A DNA stretch of 13,836 nucleotides from Rickettsiales bacterium (GCA_023262945.1 JALQXY010000027.1:1-13836); one strand, 5' to 3'. Numbered from the stretch's first letter, positions 6,006 to 13,773 are shown. Notes: generated by a model not told the origin, from the sequence alone. Numbers and translations are program-made.

Positions 6006-6728
6006 ATGTTAAAAAAACCTACTGTTTTAAAAATATCTAATATCTCTAAAAGTTTTGCAGATAGCTTGGTGTTAGATAAAATTGATTTTGAGGTTAAAAA
6101 GGGTCAGATTTTTGGTTTTATTGGTCTTAATGGTCAAGGCAAGACAACGCTAATTAAAGTTATTCTTGATCTTCTTGATGCTGATTATGGCTGTGTTTTT
6201 ATTCATGATATTTTAGCAACTCTGCCAAATTCAAGAAAAAATCTATTTTACTTACCAGAAAAATTTCAGCCATCTTTAAATTTAACTGGTAAAGAATTTT
6301 TGAATTTTGCTTTGGGTTTTTATAATAAAAAAATTGACGAAAAAAGGGCTCAGGAATTATGTGTTAATTTAAATCTTGATTTTATGGTTTTAAAGAATTC
6401 AATCAAGAAATATTCTAAGGGTATGACGCAAAAGTTGGGTTTATTAGCTTTATTTTTGAGTGGTGCTGATTTGGTTATTTTAGATGAGCCAATGAGTGGT
6501 CTTGATCCAAAGGCAAGAATTGATCTTAAGAATGAATTATTATCTTATAAAAAATTAGGCAAAACTATTTTTTTTAGTTCACATATTTTATCTGATATAG
6601 ATGAAATTTGTGATGAAATTGCCGTTTTAAACAATAGTAAAATAATCTATCAAGGAAGTCCAAAAAAATTTAAAGATCAACTTCAAGAGCATGATCTTGA
6701 TAAAGCTTTTTTAAAAGCAATAAACTAG
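6006..6728 (+). CDS. ABC transporter ATP-binding protein (ABC-2/CcmA-like), orphan
   Basis: ATP-hydrolysing subunit of an ABC exporter-type system. It is complete, with Walker A GLNGQGKTT (40-48), signature YSKGMTQKLGL (136-146), Walker B LVILDEP (156-162, catalytic Glu161), D-loop SGLD (164-167) and the switch His193 in FFSSHILSD. The SKGM signature and the EICDEIAVLNNSKIIYQG end are typical of the ABC-2 group (drug, polysaccharide, Na+ or copper-related exporters such as NatA and NosF). No permease gene is adjacent, so the substrate cannot be named. It begins 8 bp after the receiver-pseudokinase gene and ends the dnaX run. Start ATG 6006 (MLKKPTVLKISNISKSF) fits the normal first beta strand. 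Confidence 0.9.
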   Translation: MLKKPTVLKISNISKSFADSLVLDKIDFEVKKGQIFGFIGLNGQGKTTLIKVILDLLDADYGCVFIHDILATLPNSRKNLFYLPEKFQPSLNLTGKEFLNFALGFYNKKIDEKRAQELCVNLNLDFMVLKNSIKKYSKGMTQKLGLLALFLSGADLVILDEPMSGLDPKARIDLKNELLSYKKLGKTIFFSSHILSDIDEICDEIAVLNNSKIIYQGSPKKFKDQLQEHDLDKAFLKAIN

Positions 6729-6738
6729 CGCTATTGTC

Positions 6739-6761
6739 TATCTTTATAATTGCTAAAGATA
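6739..6761 (+). terminator. Stem-loop after the ABC ATPase gene
   Basis: TATCTTTA (6739-6746) and TAAAGATA (6754-6761) form a perfect 8-bp stem with a seven-base loop, starting 11 bp after the stop codon at 6728. There is no immediate T-run, so it is at best a weak intrinsic terminator or an mRNA 3'-end stabiliser. The repeat copy just downstream (6790-6959) has a stronger hairpin with a T-tract. Apart from these two, the spacer 6729-7090 holds only AT-rich DNA and no gene that I can identify. Confidence 0.35.
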
Positions 6762-6789
6762 ATTATAAATTGCTTTTGGTTAAGATTTA

Positions 6790-6959
6790 ATAACAATTCA
6801 CATCTAAAAATGAACAATATGACAAAATATTTTTTAAGATAAAAATTGTAAAAAATGCAACTCCTATACCTATAGGAATTAAGTCTTTTTGCAATTTTTA
6901 GCCAAAAAGATAAAGTCAGATTGTTTAGTTTTTATATGTTTTTTGGTAGGAAATGGTAT
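6790..6959 (+). repeat. Palindromic repeat, copy D (full length)
   Basis: This full-length copy is about 170 bp. It has imperfect terminal inverted repeats: ATAACAATTCACATCT on the left and GGTAGGAAATGGTAT on the right. A second, inner inverted repeat pairs AAAAATTGTAAAAA with TTTTTGCAATTTTT around a centre containing the perfect TCCTATA-CC-TATAGGA palindrome. Positions 6801-6860 are identical over 60 bases to copy E (13621-13680). It contains no credible ORF. As RNA it would fold into a long hairpin ending in a T-tract, so it could terminate transcription of the dnaX run. I see no unambiguous target-site duplication. Confidence 0.88.
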
Positions 6960-7090
6960 AATAAGATAAAGCAGCTTTAATGGTTGTTTTATTATTAAAT
7001 CGACAAAGAAAAATCTTAAGTTAAAATTTTAAGTTGAATTAAATAGCTTTCATTTTTTAGATTGCGATAAACTGAAATAATAGATATTAA

Positions 7091-7996
7091 ATGATAAAAA
7101 GAAGACTAGCATTTTCTGTGCTAGAATTAGTTATAGCTATAACCATAACATCTCTTTTGTTAATTTTTATTAGTAAATCTAAATCTTTGATAGATAAAGC
7201 TAATAAAGTTGCGCAAAATATCCAAGGTTCTAATTCAGAAGAGGGGCAACCTTTTAGCGTTGCCGATATATCAAATTTAGATGTTTGGTATGAAGCAACC
7301 TCCAGTCAAAGCTTTAGCGCTGGAGAAATGATAAATGGCTCTGCAATTACATCTTGGTATGATCAAAATCCAAATTCAGTCAATAAAAACCACCTAAGAC
7401 AAGATGGCTTGGCTGCAGTGCCAAAATATAAGACTAATTGCATTGGTAATTTATCATGTGTAAACTTTGACGGTGTATCAAGGTTAAAAGGTGATTATCC
7501 AGTAAATATTAGCAACTCTGAACCTGGAACTGTTATTGTGGTTGGTTATACAGCATACAATAATTATAATAGCACGCCATTATCAATTACCAATGGCAAT
7601 GATTCTAAAGCTTTTAGGCTTGATATAAATACAACTTCAAATCAATCTGGAGCCAGATATGATGGAGGAAATGTATTGTTTCAGAGTCCATTTAATTCAT
7701 CAGGTCCTTTTATAGCAATCTTTTCATTTAGCAATGTGCAAGATTCTTCAACAGTAAATTTATATGTAAATGGCGCAAACGTAACTAGGGCAAGTTATAA
7801 CAATTCATCAATTCGGCCAATTGAAAATAATTTATTTCTTATTGGTTGTAATTATAACAGAAATTATGGAGGATATATAAATTTTTTCCGAGGCGATTTA
7901 TCTGAAATTATAATTTACAATAAAGAAATAAGTGATATAGAAAGGCAGCAAATTGAAAGTTATCTAAGTGAAAAATATAATATAGCTATTAATTAA
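7091..7996 (+). CDS. Type IV prepilin-like leader fused to LamG/concanavalin A-like domain
   Basis: The N-terminus MIKRRLA|FSVLELVIAITITSLLLIF is a class III (prepilin) signal. It has a short basic leader, predicted cleavage after Ala7 (Gly is more usual), Phe8 as the first mature residue, Glu at mature position 5 (Glu12), and a hydrophobic helix of about 20 residues. After a linker (about 30-56) comes a region rich in beta strands (57-300). It has the style of LamG/concanavalin A-like domains: VWYEA, SWYDQN, VNFDGVSRLKGDY, a central VIVVGY strand, LYVNGANV and DLSEIIIYNKEIS near the end. Three cysteines are present. The protein is presumably processed by a prepilin peptidase and displayed outside the inner membrane, possibly as a minor pilin or adhesin; this is inferred from the domains. 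It heads the folD-valS run, with folD 12 bp downstream. No other pilus gene is in the window. Confidence 0.82.
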   Translation: MIKRRLAFSVLELVIAITITSLLLIFISKSKSLIDKANKVAQNIQGSNSEEGQPFSVADISNLDVWYEATSSQSFSAGEMINGSAITSWYDQNPNSVNKNHLRQDGLAAVPKYKTNCIGNLSCVNFDGVSRLKGDYPVNISNSEPGTVIVVGYTAYNNYNSTPLSITNGNDSKAFRLDINTTSNQSGARYDGGNVLFQSPFNSSGPFIAIFSFSNVQDSSTVNLYVNGANVTRASYNNSSIRPIENNLFLIGCNYNRNYGGYINFFRGDLSEIIIYNKEISDIERQQIESYLSEKYNIAIN

Positions 7997-8008
7997 ATTA
8001 ATTATCAA

Positions 8009-8896
8009 ATGACAGCAAAAATTATCGATGGCAAAGAAATTGCCTTTAAAATGAGACAAGAAATTGCCAAAGAAGTTAAAAAGCTTAAGAAAAAATTCGA
8101 TGTCACGCCAACTTTGGCAGTAATCCTTGTGGGTAATGATCCGGCTAGCGAGGTTTATGTTGGCAATAAAGAAAAATCTGCTCACGCTGTTTCTATGAAT
8201 TCTTTGCAATTTAAGATGTCTCAAGATACCTCTCAAGAAGAGTTGATTGAAAAAATCAATGAATTAAATAATGACAAAAATGTACATGGTATTTTAGTGC
8301 AGCTACCTTTGCCAAAGCATATTGATGCAAAAAAAGTGATTCATGCTATAGATCCAGATAAAGATGTTGATGGGTTTAATATTTTAAATGTTGGTAAATT
8401 ATCAAGTGGAGATATTGAGGGGGTTGATGGTGCGTTAATTCCTTGCACGCCTCTTGGTTGCATTCATCTTTTAAAATCTGTTGCTGGCAAAGATTTGTCT
8501 GGTTTAAAAACTTTAGTTATAGGAACTTCTAATATCGTTGGCCGACCTTTAGCTAGATTGTTGATGCAAGAAAGTTGCACTGTAACCATAGCTAATCGTT
8601 CCACAAAAGATCTAAAAGCCGAATGTTTGGCTGCTGATGTAATTTTTAGTGCCACCGGAGTTGTCAATCTGGTAAAAGCCGACATGGTAAAGAAAAATGC
8701 CATAATTATTGACATAGGTATTAATAGAATTAAAGATTTAAACGGTAATTCAAAATTAGTAGGAGATGTTGATTTTGATAATGTTAAGGAGTTAGCATCA
8801 TTTATAACGCCAGTACCTGGTGGCGTTGGTCCTATGACTATAGCATATTTACTAAAAAATACTTTAAATTGTTATCATAAACAATTATCAAAATAA
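8009..8896 (+). CDS. folD: Bifunctional methylenetetrahydrofolate dehydrogenase/cyclohydrolase (FolD)
   Basis: Interconverts 5,10-methylene-, methenyl- and 10-formyl-tetrahydrofolate, supplying one-carbon units for purines and for formyl-Met-tRNA. Catalytic residues match the E. coli numbering exactly: Tyr50 and Lys54 in EVYVGNKEK, Gln98 in GILVQLPLP and Asp121 in PDKDVDGFN. The PCTPLGCIHLL segment, the nucleotide-binding GTSNIVGRP (172-180) and the C-terminal ITPVPGGVGPMTIAYLL signature are intact. Thr173 replaces the Arg often seen in GRSNIVG, which may affect cofactor preference but is only a note. Length (295 aa) is normal. The following gene starts 4 bp after the stop, so it sits inside an operon. 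Confidence 0.97.
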   Translation: MTAKIIDGKEIAFKMRQEIAKEVKKLKKKFDVTPTLAVILVGNDPASEVYVGNKEKSAHAVSMNSLQFKMSQDTSQEELIEKINELNNDKNVHGILVQLPLPKHIDAKKVIHAIDPDKDVDGFNILNVGKLSSGDIEGVDGALIPCTPLGCIHLLKSVAGKDLSGLKTLVIGTSNIVGRPLARLLMQESCTVTIANRSTKDLKAECLAADVIFSATGVVNLVKADMVKKNAIIIDIGINRIKDLNGNSKLVGDVDFDNVKELASFITPVPGGVGPMTIAYLLKNTLNCYHKQLSK

Positions 8897-8900
8897 ATTT

Positions 8901-9608
8901 ATGTCAAAAGATATTGATCATATTTTAGAAAAGGCAAGAATTGATGCAAGAAAAGACGTTGTTAAGGAATTTTTTGTTAAAAATAGTAAAATAATTATCA
9001 GATTATCGCTAGTTTTTCTGATTGTTGCTTTAGCGATAGTTGTAAATAATGCTATAAAAGCTAAAAGACAGGCTGAATATTCAACTATTTTGCATCAAGC
9101 TCATATAGCAAAGGAAGAGTTTGACTTATTAAAGGCTAAAAATCTTCTCAAAGAAATTATCAATTCTGATGACGCGCCATTGTTAATTTCTACTTTGGCT
9201 AATTTGCGTTATGCAGAATTAATTTTGCAAGAAAATAACTTTCAGCAAGCTTTGGATATCTTTATTAAAATTGCTAATTGTCAATCTTGTGAAGATTTCG
9301 CTCAAGATTTAGCTAAATTATTGGCCGTAAAAGTTTGGATGATGAATGATAATATGCAAAAAGATGATGGTTTATTGAGTCAAATGCAAGAATTTGCTAA
9401 AAAAGCTAAATATTTAAAGGATCATATTGATGAGCAGATGGCGCTTTACGAGAAAAATCAAGGTAATTTACAAAAATCTTATGAAATCTTTAGCAAAATA
9501 GTTGACAGAATTGATGGTTATCAGGCTGTCAAGGATAGAGCGCAAGAGCAAATATCAGAGTTAATGACTAAAATTAAAATTAAAGATGAAAATAATTCTA
9601 AAAAATAG
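8901..9608 (+). CDS. YfgM-like single-pass membrane protein with TPR-type periplasmic domain
   Basis: A short cytoplasmic N-terminus (1-29, charged) is followed by one transmembrane helix (about 30-51, IIIRLSLVFLIVALAIVV). A helical, TPR-like region follows (about 60-230), with repeats such as EFDLLKAKNLLKEI, LRYAELILQENNFQQALDIF and YEKNQGNLQKSYEIF. This is the architecture of YfgM, which in E. coli associates with the SecYEG translocon and periplasmic chaperones. As in E. coli (yfgM-bamB), the gene lies directly before bamB and overlaps it by 23 bp. The name rests on architecture and neighbourhood; sequence identity to YfgM is probably low. Start ATG 8901, 4 bp after folD, is the natural one. 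Confidence 0.8.
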   Translation: MSKDIDHILEKARIDARKDVVKEFFVKNSKIIIRLSLVFLIVALAIVVNNAIKAKRQAEYSTILHQAHIAKEEFDLLKAKNLLKEIINSDDAPLLISTLANLRYAELILQENNFQQALDIFIKIANCQSCEDFAQDLAKLLAVKVWMMNDNMQKDDGLLSQMQEFAKKAKYLKDHIDEQMALYEKNQGNLQKSYEIFSKIVDRIDGYQAVKDRAQEQISELMTKIKIKDENNSKK

Positions 9609-10923
9609 TTCATTTATTATATTGTTAATCATTCTTTTTTCTTGTGCAAAAGATGATGTTTATGATAAAGATAATGCAATATCTGCCTTTTATCAAATAG
9701 ATCCATTTGCCCCTTTAAATAAAGAGCAAGATATAAAAATAGAATCACAAAAAACTGTCTCTAACTGGAATTTTGGCGACAATTTGCATCAAGGTGGTCG
9801 AGTTGGTAATTTTAAGAAAAAATATTCTTATAAAAAAGATCAAATATCTCTTAAAAAAGTTGCTAATATCTGGCTGGACTTTGATTTAATCCATCAAAAA
9901 AGCAGCACCTCTGATCCTGTTATCAATGATAATAATGCTTATTTTCTCGATGATTCTGGGGTTTTGAATGCTTATGATTTAAATTCTTTTAAAAAATTAT
10001 GGAGTAAGCGCATTTTTAAAAGATTATTTTTTGAATCATATAATAATCCTAAAATTTTTGGTTTGAGCGATAAAATTATAGCGATTTCTGGAAATAATGA
10101 AGTTGTGGCCATAGACATTAAGGGAGAAAATATTTTGTGGAGCAAGAAATTGCCCGCTTTAATTGTATCAAAGCCTATTATTTCTGATGGATTAGTTTAT
10201 GTTGCGTGCGATAAAAATGAATTATATGCCTTGCAAGCTCATGATGGCAAGACTTTGTGGTCTCACTCTGGTATTTTGCAGAATACTGCAATTTTTGGAG
10301 CTGCAGATCCTGTTATTTATGGAAACACTATTTTTGTTTCTTATTCTTCTGGTGAAATTTATGCTTTAAATAAAAATAACGGTCAGGAAATATGGTCTTT
10401 TGATCTTAATTTAAATAATAAAGCGGTTAATTCTGATTTTTATCTTAGCGATATTGATGCTACGCCAATTGTTAATAATAATGTAATTTATGTTGTTGGT
10501 AACGGAGGATCGATGGTTGCAATTAAAGCTGATTCTGGTGATGTATTATGGCAAAAGCAAATTGCCACAGTAATCGATTTTCATTTATCGGGCAATTTTT
10601 TATATGTTATCAATAATGATAGCAAATTAATAGCTATAAATAAAGAAAATGGCGATATAAAGTGGCTTAAGCAGCTAAATCGTTATAAAAATCCTAAAAA
10701 GCCACATACTAAAATTATCTATAATAGCATGATAATGGCAGGGGATAAAATATTAATTAGCGATTCTTTGGGAAAGATTTTTATTATAGCACCTCTTACT
10801 GGAGAAATAGAAAAAGAAATTAAAATAGGTAATAAAGGCTTTAACGATATTATTGTTATGAATGATAAAATTTATCTTAATAAATCTAATTTTTTCGGTA
10901 GTTACTTTATCTCACTTCAATAA
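9586..10923 (+). CDS. bamB: Outer-membrane assembly lipoprotein BamB (PQQ-type beta-propeller)
   Basis: Lipoprotein of the BAM complex that helps insert beta-barrel proteins into the outer membrane. The N-terminus (MKIILKNSSFIILLIILFSC) is a lipoprotein signal with the lipobox LFSC and lipidated Cys20. The mature part is a beta-propeller with repeats ending in the typical G-x-x-x-W pattern: near residue 134 (KLWSKRI), 180 (GENILWSKKL), 219 (GKTLWSHSG), 264 (NGQEIWSFDL), 316 (SGDVLWQKQIA) and 354 (NGDIKWLKQL). At 445 aa it has the size usual for alphaproteobacterial members, longer than the E. coli protein. The start overlaps the YfgM-like gene by 23 bp, suggesting translational coupling. The usual downstream partner gene der is absent and valS follows after 10 bp. 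Confidence 0.9.
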   Translation: MKIILKNSSFIILLIILFSCAKDDVYDKDNAISAFYQIDPFAPLNKEQDIKIESQKTVSNWNFGDNLHQGGRVGNFKKKYSYKKDQISLKKVANIWLDFDLIHQKSSTSDPVINDNNAYFLDDSGVLNAYDLNSFKKLWSKRIFKRLFFESYNNPKIFGLSDKIIAISGNNEVVAIDIKGENILWSKKLPALIVSKPIISDGLVYVACDKNELYALQAHDGKTLWSHSGILQNTAIFGAADPVIYGNTIFVSYSSGEIYALNKNNGQEIWSFDLNLNNKAVNSDFYLSDIDATPIVNNNVIYVVGNGGSMVAIKADSGDVLWQKQIATVIDFHLSGNFLYVINNDSKLIAINKENGDIKWLKQLNRYKNPKKPHTKIIYNSMIMAGDKILISDSLGKIFIIAPLTGEIEKEIKIGNKGFNDIIVMNDKIYLNKSNFFGSYFISLQ

Positions 10924-10933
10924 TTAGTACCAA

Positions 10934-13588
10934 ATGACAAAATTACCAAATAAATACGACCATAAATCAATAGAAGAAAAGTGGCAAAAATATTGGCAAG
11001 AAAATAATATTTACAAATGGCAAAATAATCAACCAAAGGATAAAACATTCGTTATAGATACGCCTCCACCAACAGTTTCTGGTTTGCTTCATATGGGTCA
11101 TGTTTTTTCTTATGTACAAGCTGACTTTATTGCTCGTTTTCAAAGAATGTCAGGAAAAGATGTTTTTTATCCAATGGGTTTTGATGATAATGGACTGCCA
11201 ACAGAAAGATTAGTCGAAAAAATAATTGGCAAAAAGGCAGCAATTTACGAAACTGAAAATGGGCGCGGTTCCTTTGTTAAAAAATGCCAAGAAGTAGTTG
11301 AAGAAGCTGAAAAAGATTTTGAAGCTTTGTTTAATGAGATAGCTTTGTCAGTTGATTGGGATCAGAAATATCAAACAATTTCACCTCAATCACAAAAAAT
11401 ATCGCAAGCTTCTTTTGTAGATATTTATAATAAGGGATTGGCTAGTAAAAAAATGGAGCCAGTTTTTTGGGATATTTCCGATAGAACAGCTTTAGCGCAA
11501 GCCGATTTGGTTGATAAAGAGATCGATGGTGCTATGCATGATATTGTTTTTAAGGATGAAAGTGGCGAAGATTTGATAATCATGACAACTCGCCCCGAGC
11601 TTTTACCAGCTTGTGTTGCTGTTATGATTAATCCGCAAGATTCAAGATTCCAACATTTAATCAAAAACGATTTGAGTGAAAAGAATGAGGGTGAAACTGG
11701 CTCTTTTGCTTACACGGCGATTTTTGGAGTTAAAGTACCAATCATTGCTGATGAATTAGTACAAATGGACAAAGGGACTGGCGTAGTAATGTGCTGCACT
11801 TTTGGCGATGAAACTGATATTGCTTGGTGGAGAAAGCATAATTTACCTACAAGAGTAATTATTGGTCGTGATGGTAAAATTGATTGGCAAAGTCTAAATA
11901 AAAAATTAAGCAACAATTTAAAAGATAAAAATAAACTATCAAAAGAGATTATAAATTTTTGCAATCAAGGAGAAATTGCATCACTAAAAGAGGTAAAAAA
12001 AATAATCGTTAATAGATTGGAAGAGTTAAATTTACTAATTTCTATGCAACCAATCAAGCACGCAGTTAAGTGCGCCGAAAGATCAGGAGTGCCAATTGAA
12101 ATAATTGTTCAACCACAATGGTTTATAAAAATTCTTGATAAAAAAGCAGAGTTAAAAACCAAAGCAAATGAGTGTAAATGGTATCCAGAATATATGAAAT
12201 TGCGCCTTGAGCAATGGATTGATGGTTTATCTTGGGATTGGTGCATTTCAAGGCAAAGATTTTTTGGTGTAAAATTTCCAGTATGGTATTCTAAGAGATC
12301 TGGCGAAGAAGGTAAGATATTGATTGCAGATATTAATCAATTGCCAGTGGATCCAGCCAATGATTTACCTTATGGATATGATCGTCATGAGGTTGATTAT
12401 GAAGCCGACATCATGGATACTTGGGCAACTTCTTCAATTTCGCCGCAGCTTTCAAGTCGTGGTATAAGTCAGGAAACTGATTTGGGTGAAAATGAACGTC
12501 ATCAAAAACTTTTTCCAGCAGATTTACGTCCGCAAGCTCATGAAATTATTCGTACTTGGGCTTTTTACACTATAGTCAAAGCTTTACTCCATGAAAATAA
12601 AGCGCCATGGAAAAATCTTATGATTTCTGGCTGGTGCTTAGCGGCTGATAAGACTAAAATGAGCAAGTCAAAAGGTAATGTTGTCACGCCAACCGCATTA
12701 ATTAAAGAAAAGGGTAGTGATATTGTGCGTTACTGGGCATCAACTTCTCATCTAGGTGCTGATACTGCTTATAGCGAAGATGTTTTTAGAATTGGTGCAA
12801 AATTAATCACTAAAATTTTTAATGCCGCTAAATTTGTTGAGCATATTTCTATTTCGAATCAAGATCAACTTGACGATAAGCTATTTTATTATCAAGCAAG
12901 TTTAGAATTGATTTCTTCAAATATCATTCAAGATTTTGATAAGTGGATTTTAAGCAAATTGCATTTAACCATCAAAAATGCCACAGCCAGCTTTGAAAAA
13001 TATGAATATGCTAGAGCTCGTGAATTTATAGAAGATTTTTTCTGGAATGATTTTTGTGATAATTATTTAGAGATTTGTAAAGTTCGCGCTTATGGAATAA
13101 ATGCACAAAAATATAAAGATATCAAATTGGAAGATAAACAGCAACAAAAAATAATTGTCGATCAAAAGAGTGCTATAATTACTCTTAATATTTGTTTGCA
13201 AAATTTATTAAGACTTTTTGCTCCTTTCGTACCGCATCTTTGTGACGAAATTTACTCATCATTTTATTCACTAGAATTTAATAAAATAAAATCTTTGAGT
13301 GCGATTAATAATTGGCCAAAGAGTGAAAATTTATTTTTCTCTAAAACTTTGCAAGAAATTGGCGACGAATCGCTTAAAATTATTTCTGATGTTAGAAAAT
13401 TTAAATCAGAAAATAACTTATCAATGAAAACCTCTATTGATAGAATTGATATTGATTCTAAGTTTGATTTATCTGGAATTATTGATGATTTAAAAAATGT
13501 ATGCAATAGTGATGAGATTATTTTTAATCATAATAAAGATCAAGAATTGACTGGGGTGAAGATTTATAATACCAAAGTTCATCTTTAA
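10934..13588 (+). CDS. valS: Valine--tRNA ligase (ValRS), archaeal-like form
   Basis: Class I aminoacyl-tRNA synthetase that charges tRNA-Val. The active-site motifs are HMGH (residues 53-56, in TPPPTVSGLLHMGHVFSY) and KMSKS (575-579). Between them is the CP1 editing domain with TTRPELLPACVAV (about 217-229). After KMSKS comes the anticodon-binding helical domain, about 640-830, containing DFFWNDFCDNYLEICKVRAY. The N-terminal pattern VIDTPPP...ARFQRMSGKDVFYPMGFDDNGLPTERLVE resembles archaeal ValRS more than E. coli ValRS, where the matching part reads VGTDHAGIATQ. The protein (884 aa) lacks the long C-terminal coiled-coil of typical bacterial ValRS. From established knowledge, Rickettsia also has an archaeal-type ValRS. 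It is the last gene of the run. Confidence 0.95.
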   Translation: MTKLPNKYDHKSIEEKWQKYWQENNIYKWQNNQPKDKTFVIDTPPPTVSGLLHMGHVFSYVQADFIARFQRMSGKDVFYPMGFDDNGLPTERLVEKIIGKKAAIYETENGRGSFVKKCQEVVEEAEKDFEALFNEIALSVDWDQKYQTISPQSQKISQASFVDIYNKGLASKKMEPVFWDISDRTALAQADLVDKEIDGAMHDIVFKDESGEDLIIMTTRPELLPACVAVMINPQDSRFQHLIKNDLSEKNEGETGSFAYTAIFGVKVPIIADELVQMDKGTGVVMCCTFGDETDIAWWRKHNLPTRVIIGRDGKIDWQSLNKKLSNNLKDKNKLSKEIINFCNQGEIASLKEVKKIIVNRLEELNLLISMQPIKHAVKCAERSGVPIEIIVQPQWFIKILDKKAELKTKANECKWYPEYMKLRLEQWIDGLSWDWCISRQRFFGVKFPVWYSKRSGEEGKILIADINQLPVDPANDLPYGYDRHEVDYEADIMDTWATSSISPQLSSRGISQETDLGENERHQKLFPADLRPQAHEIIRTWAFYTIVKALLHENKAPWKNLMISGWCLAADKTKMSKSKGNVVTPTALIKEKGSDIVRYWASTSHLGADTAYSEDVFRIGAKLITKIFNAAKFVEHISISNQDQLDDKLFYYQASLELISSNIIQDFDKWILSKLHLTIKNATASFEKYEYARAREFIEDFFWNDFCDNYLEICKVRAYGINAQKYKDIKLEDKQQQKIIVDQKSAIITLNICLQNLLRLFAPFVPHLCDEIYSSFYSLEFNKIKSLSAINNWPKSENLFFSKTLQEIGDESLKIISDVRKFKSENNLSMKTSIDRIDIDSKFDLSGIIDDLKNVCNSDEIIFNHNKDQELTGVKIYNTKVHL

Positions 13589-13609
13589 ATAAAAGATTAA
13601 ATCTATCTT

Positions 13610-13773
13610 ATACCAATTGCCATCTAAAAATGAACAATATGACAAAATATTTTTTAAGATAAAAATTGTAAAAAATGCAAGTCCTATAGGTATAAGGCTT
13701 TTTGCAATTTTTAGCCAAAAAGATAAGGTCAGATTGTTTAATTTTTATATGTTTTTTAGGTGGGAATTTATTA
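13610..13773 (+). repeat. Palindromic repeat, copy E (full length)
   Basis: This copy starts 21 bp after the valS stop. The left end ATACCAATTGCCATCTA and positions 13621-13680 (60 bases identical to copy D) are followed by a different centre, CCTATAGGTATAAGG. The right half differs from copy D by only two bases up to the T-run before TAGGTGGGAATT. The terminal GGTAT is degraded. The inner inverted repeat (AAAAATTGTAAAAA with TTTTTGCAATTTTT) would form a hairpin with a T-tract, suiting a terminator for valS. The stretch 13774-13811 shows only AT-rich DNA. Confidence 0.88.

Noticed and set aside
7021..7062. Promoter for the pilin-like gene (TTGAAT 7034-7039 with TTAGAT 7057-7062)
   Set aside because: The -10 box is a poor match and similar pairs occur all over the AT-rich spacer, so I could not choose one.
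13569..13597. Partial resemblance of the valS 3' end (ATACCAAAGTTCATCTTTAA) to the repeat left end
   Set aside because: Only scattered matches inside a coding end; the similarity is no better than expected for such AT-rich DNA.
114..13773. Repeats as a CRISPR array
   Set aside because: Copies are about 165 bp, kilobases apart and variable in the centre; there are no regular spacers and no cas genes.
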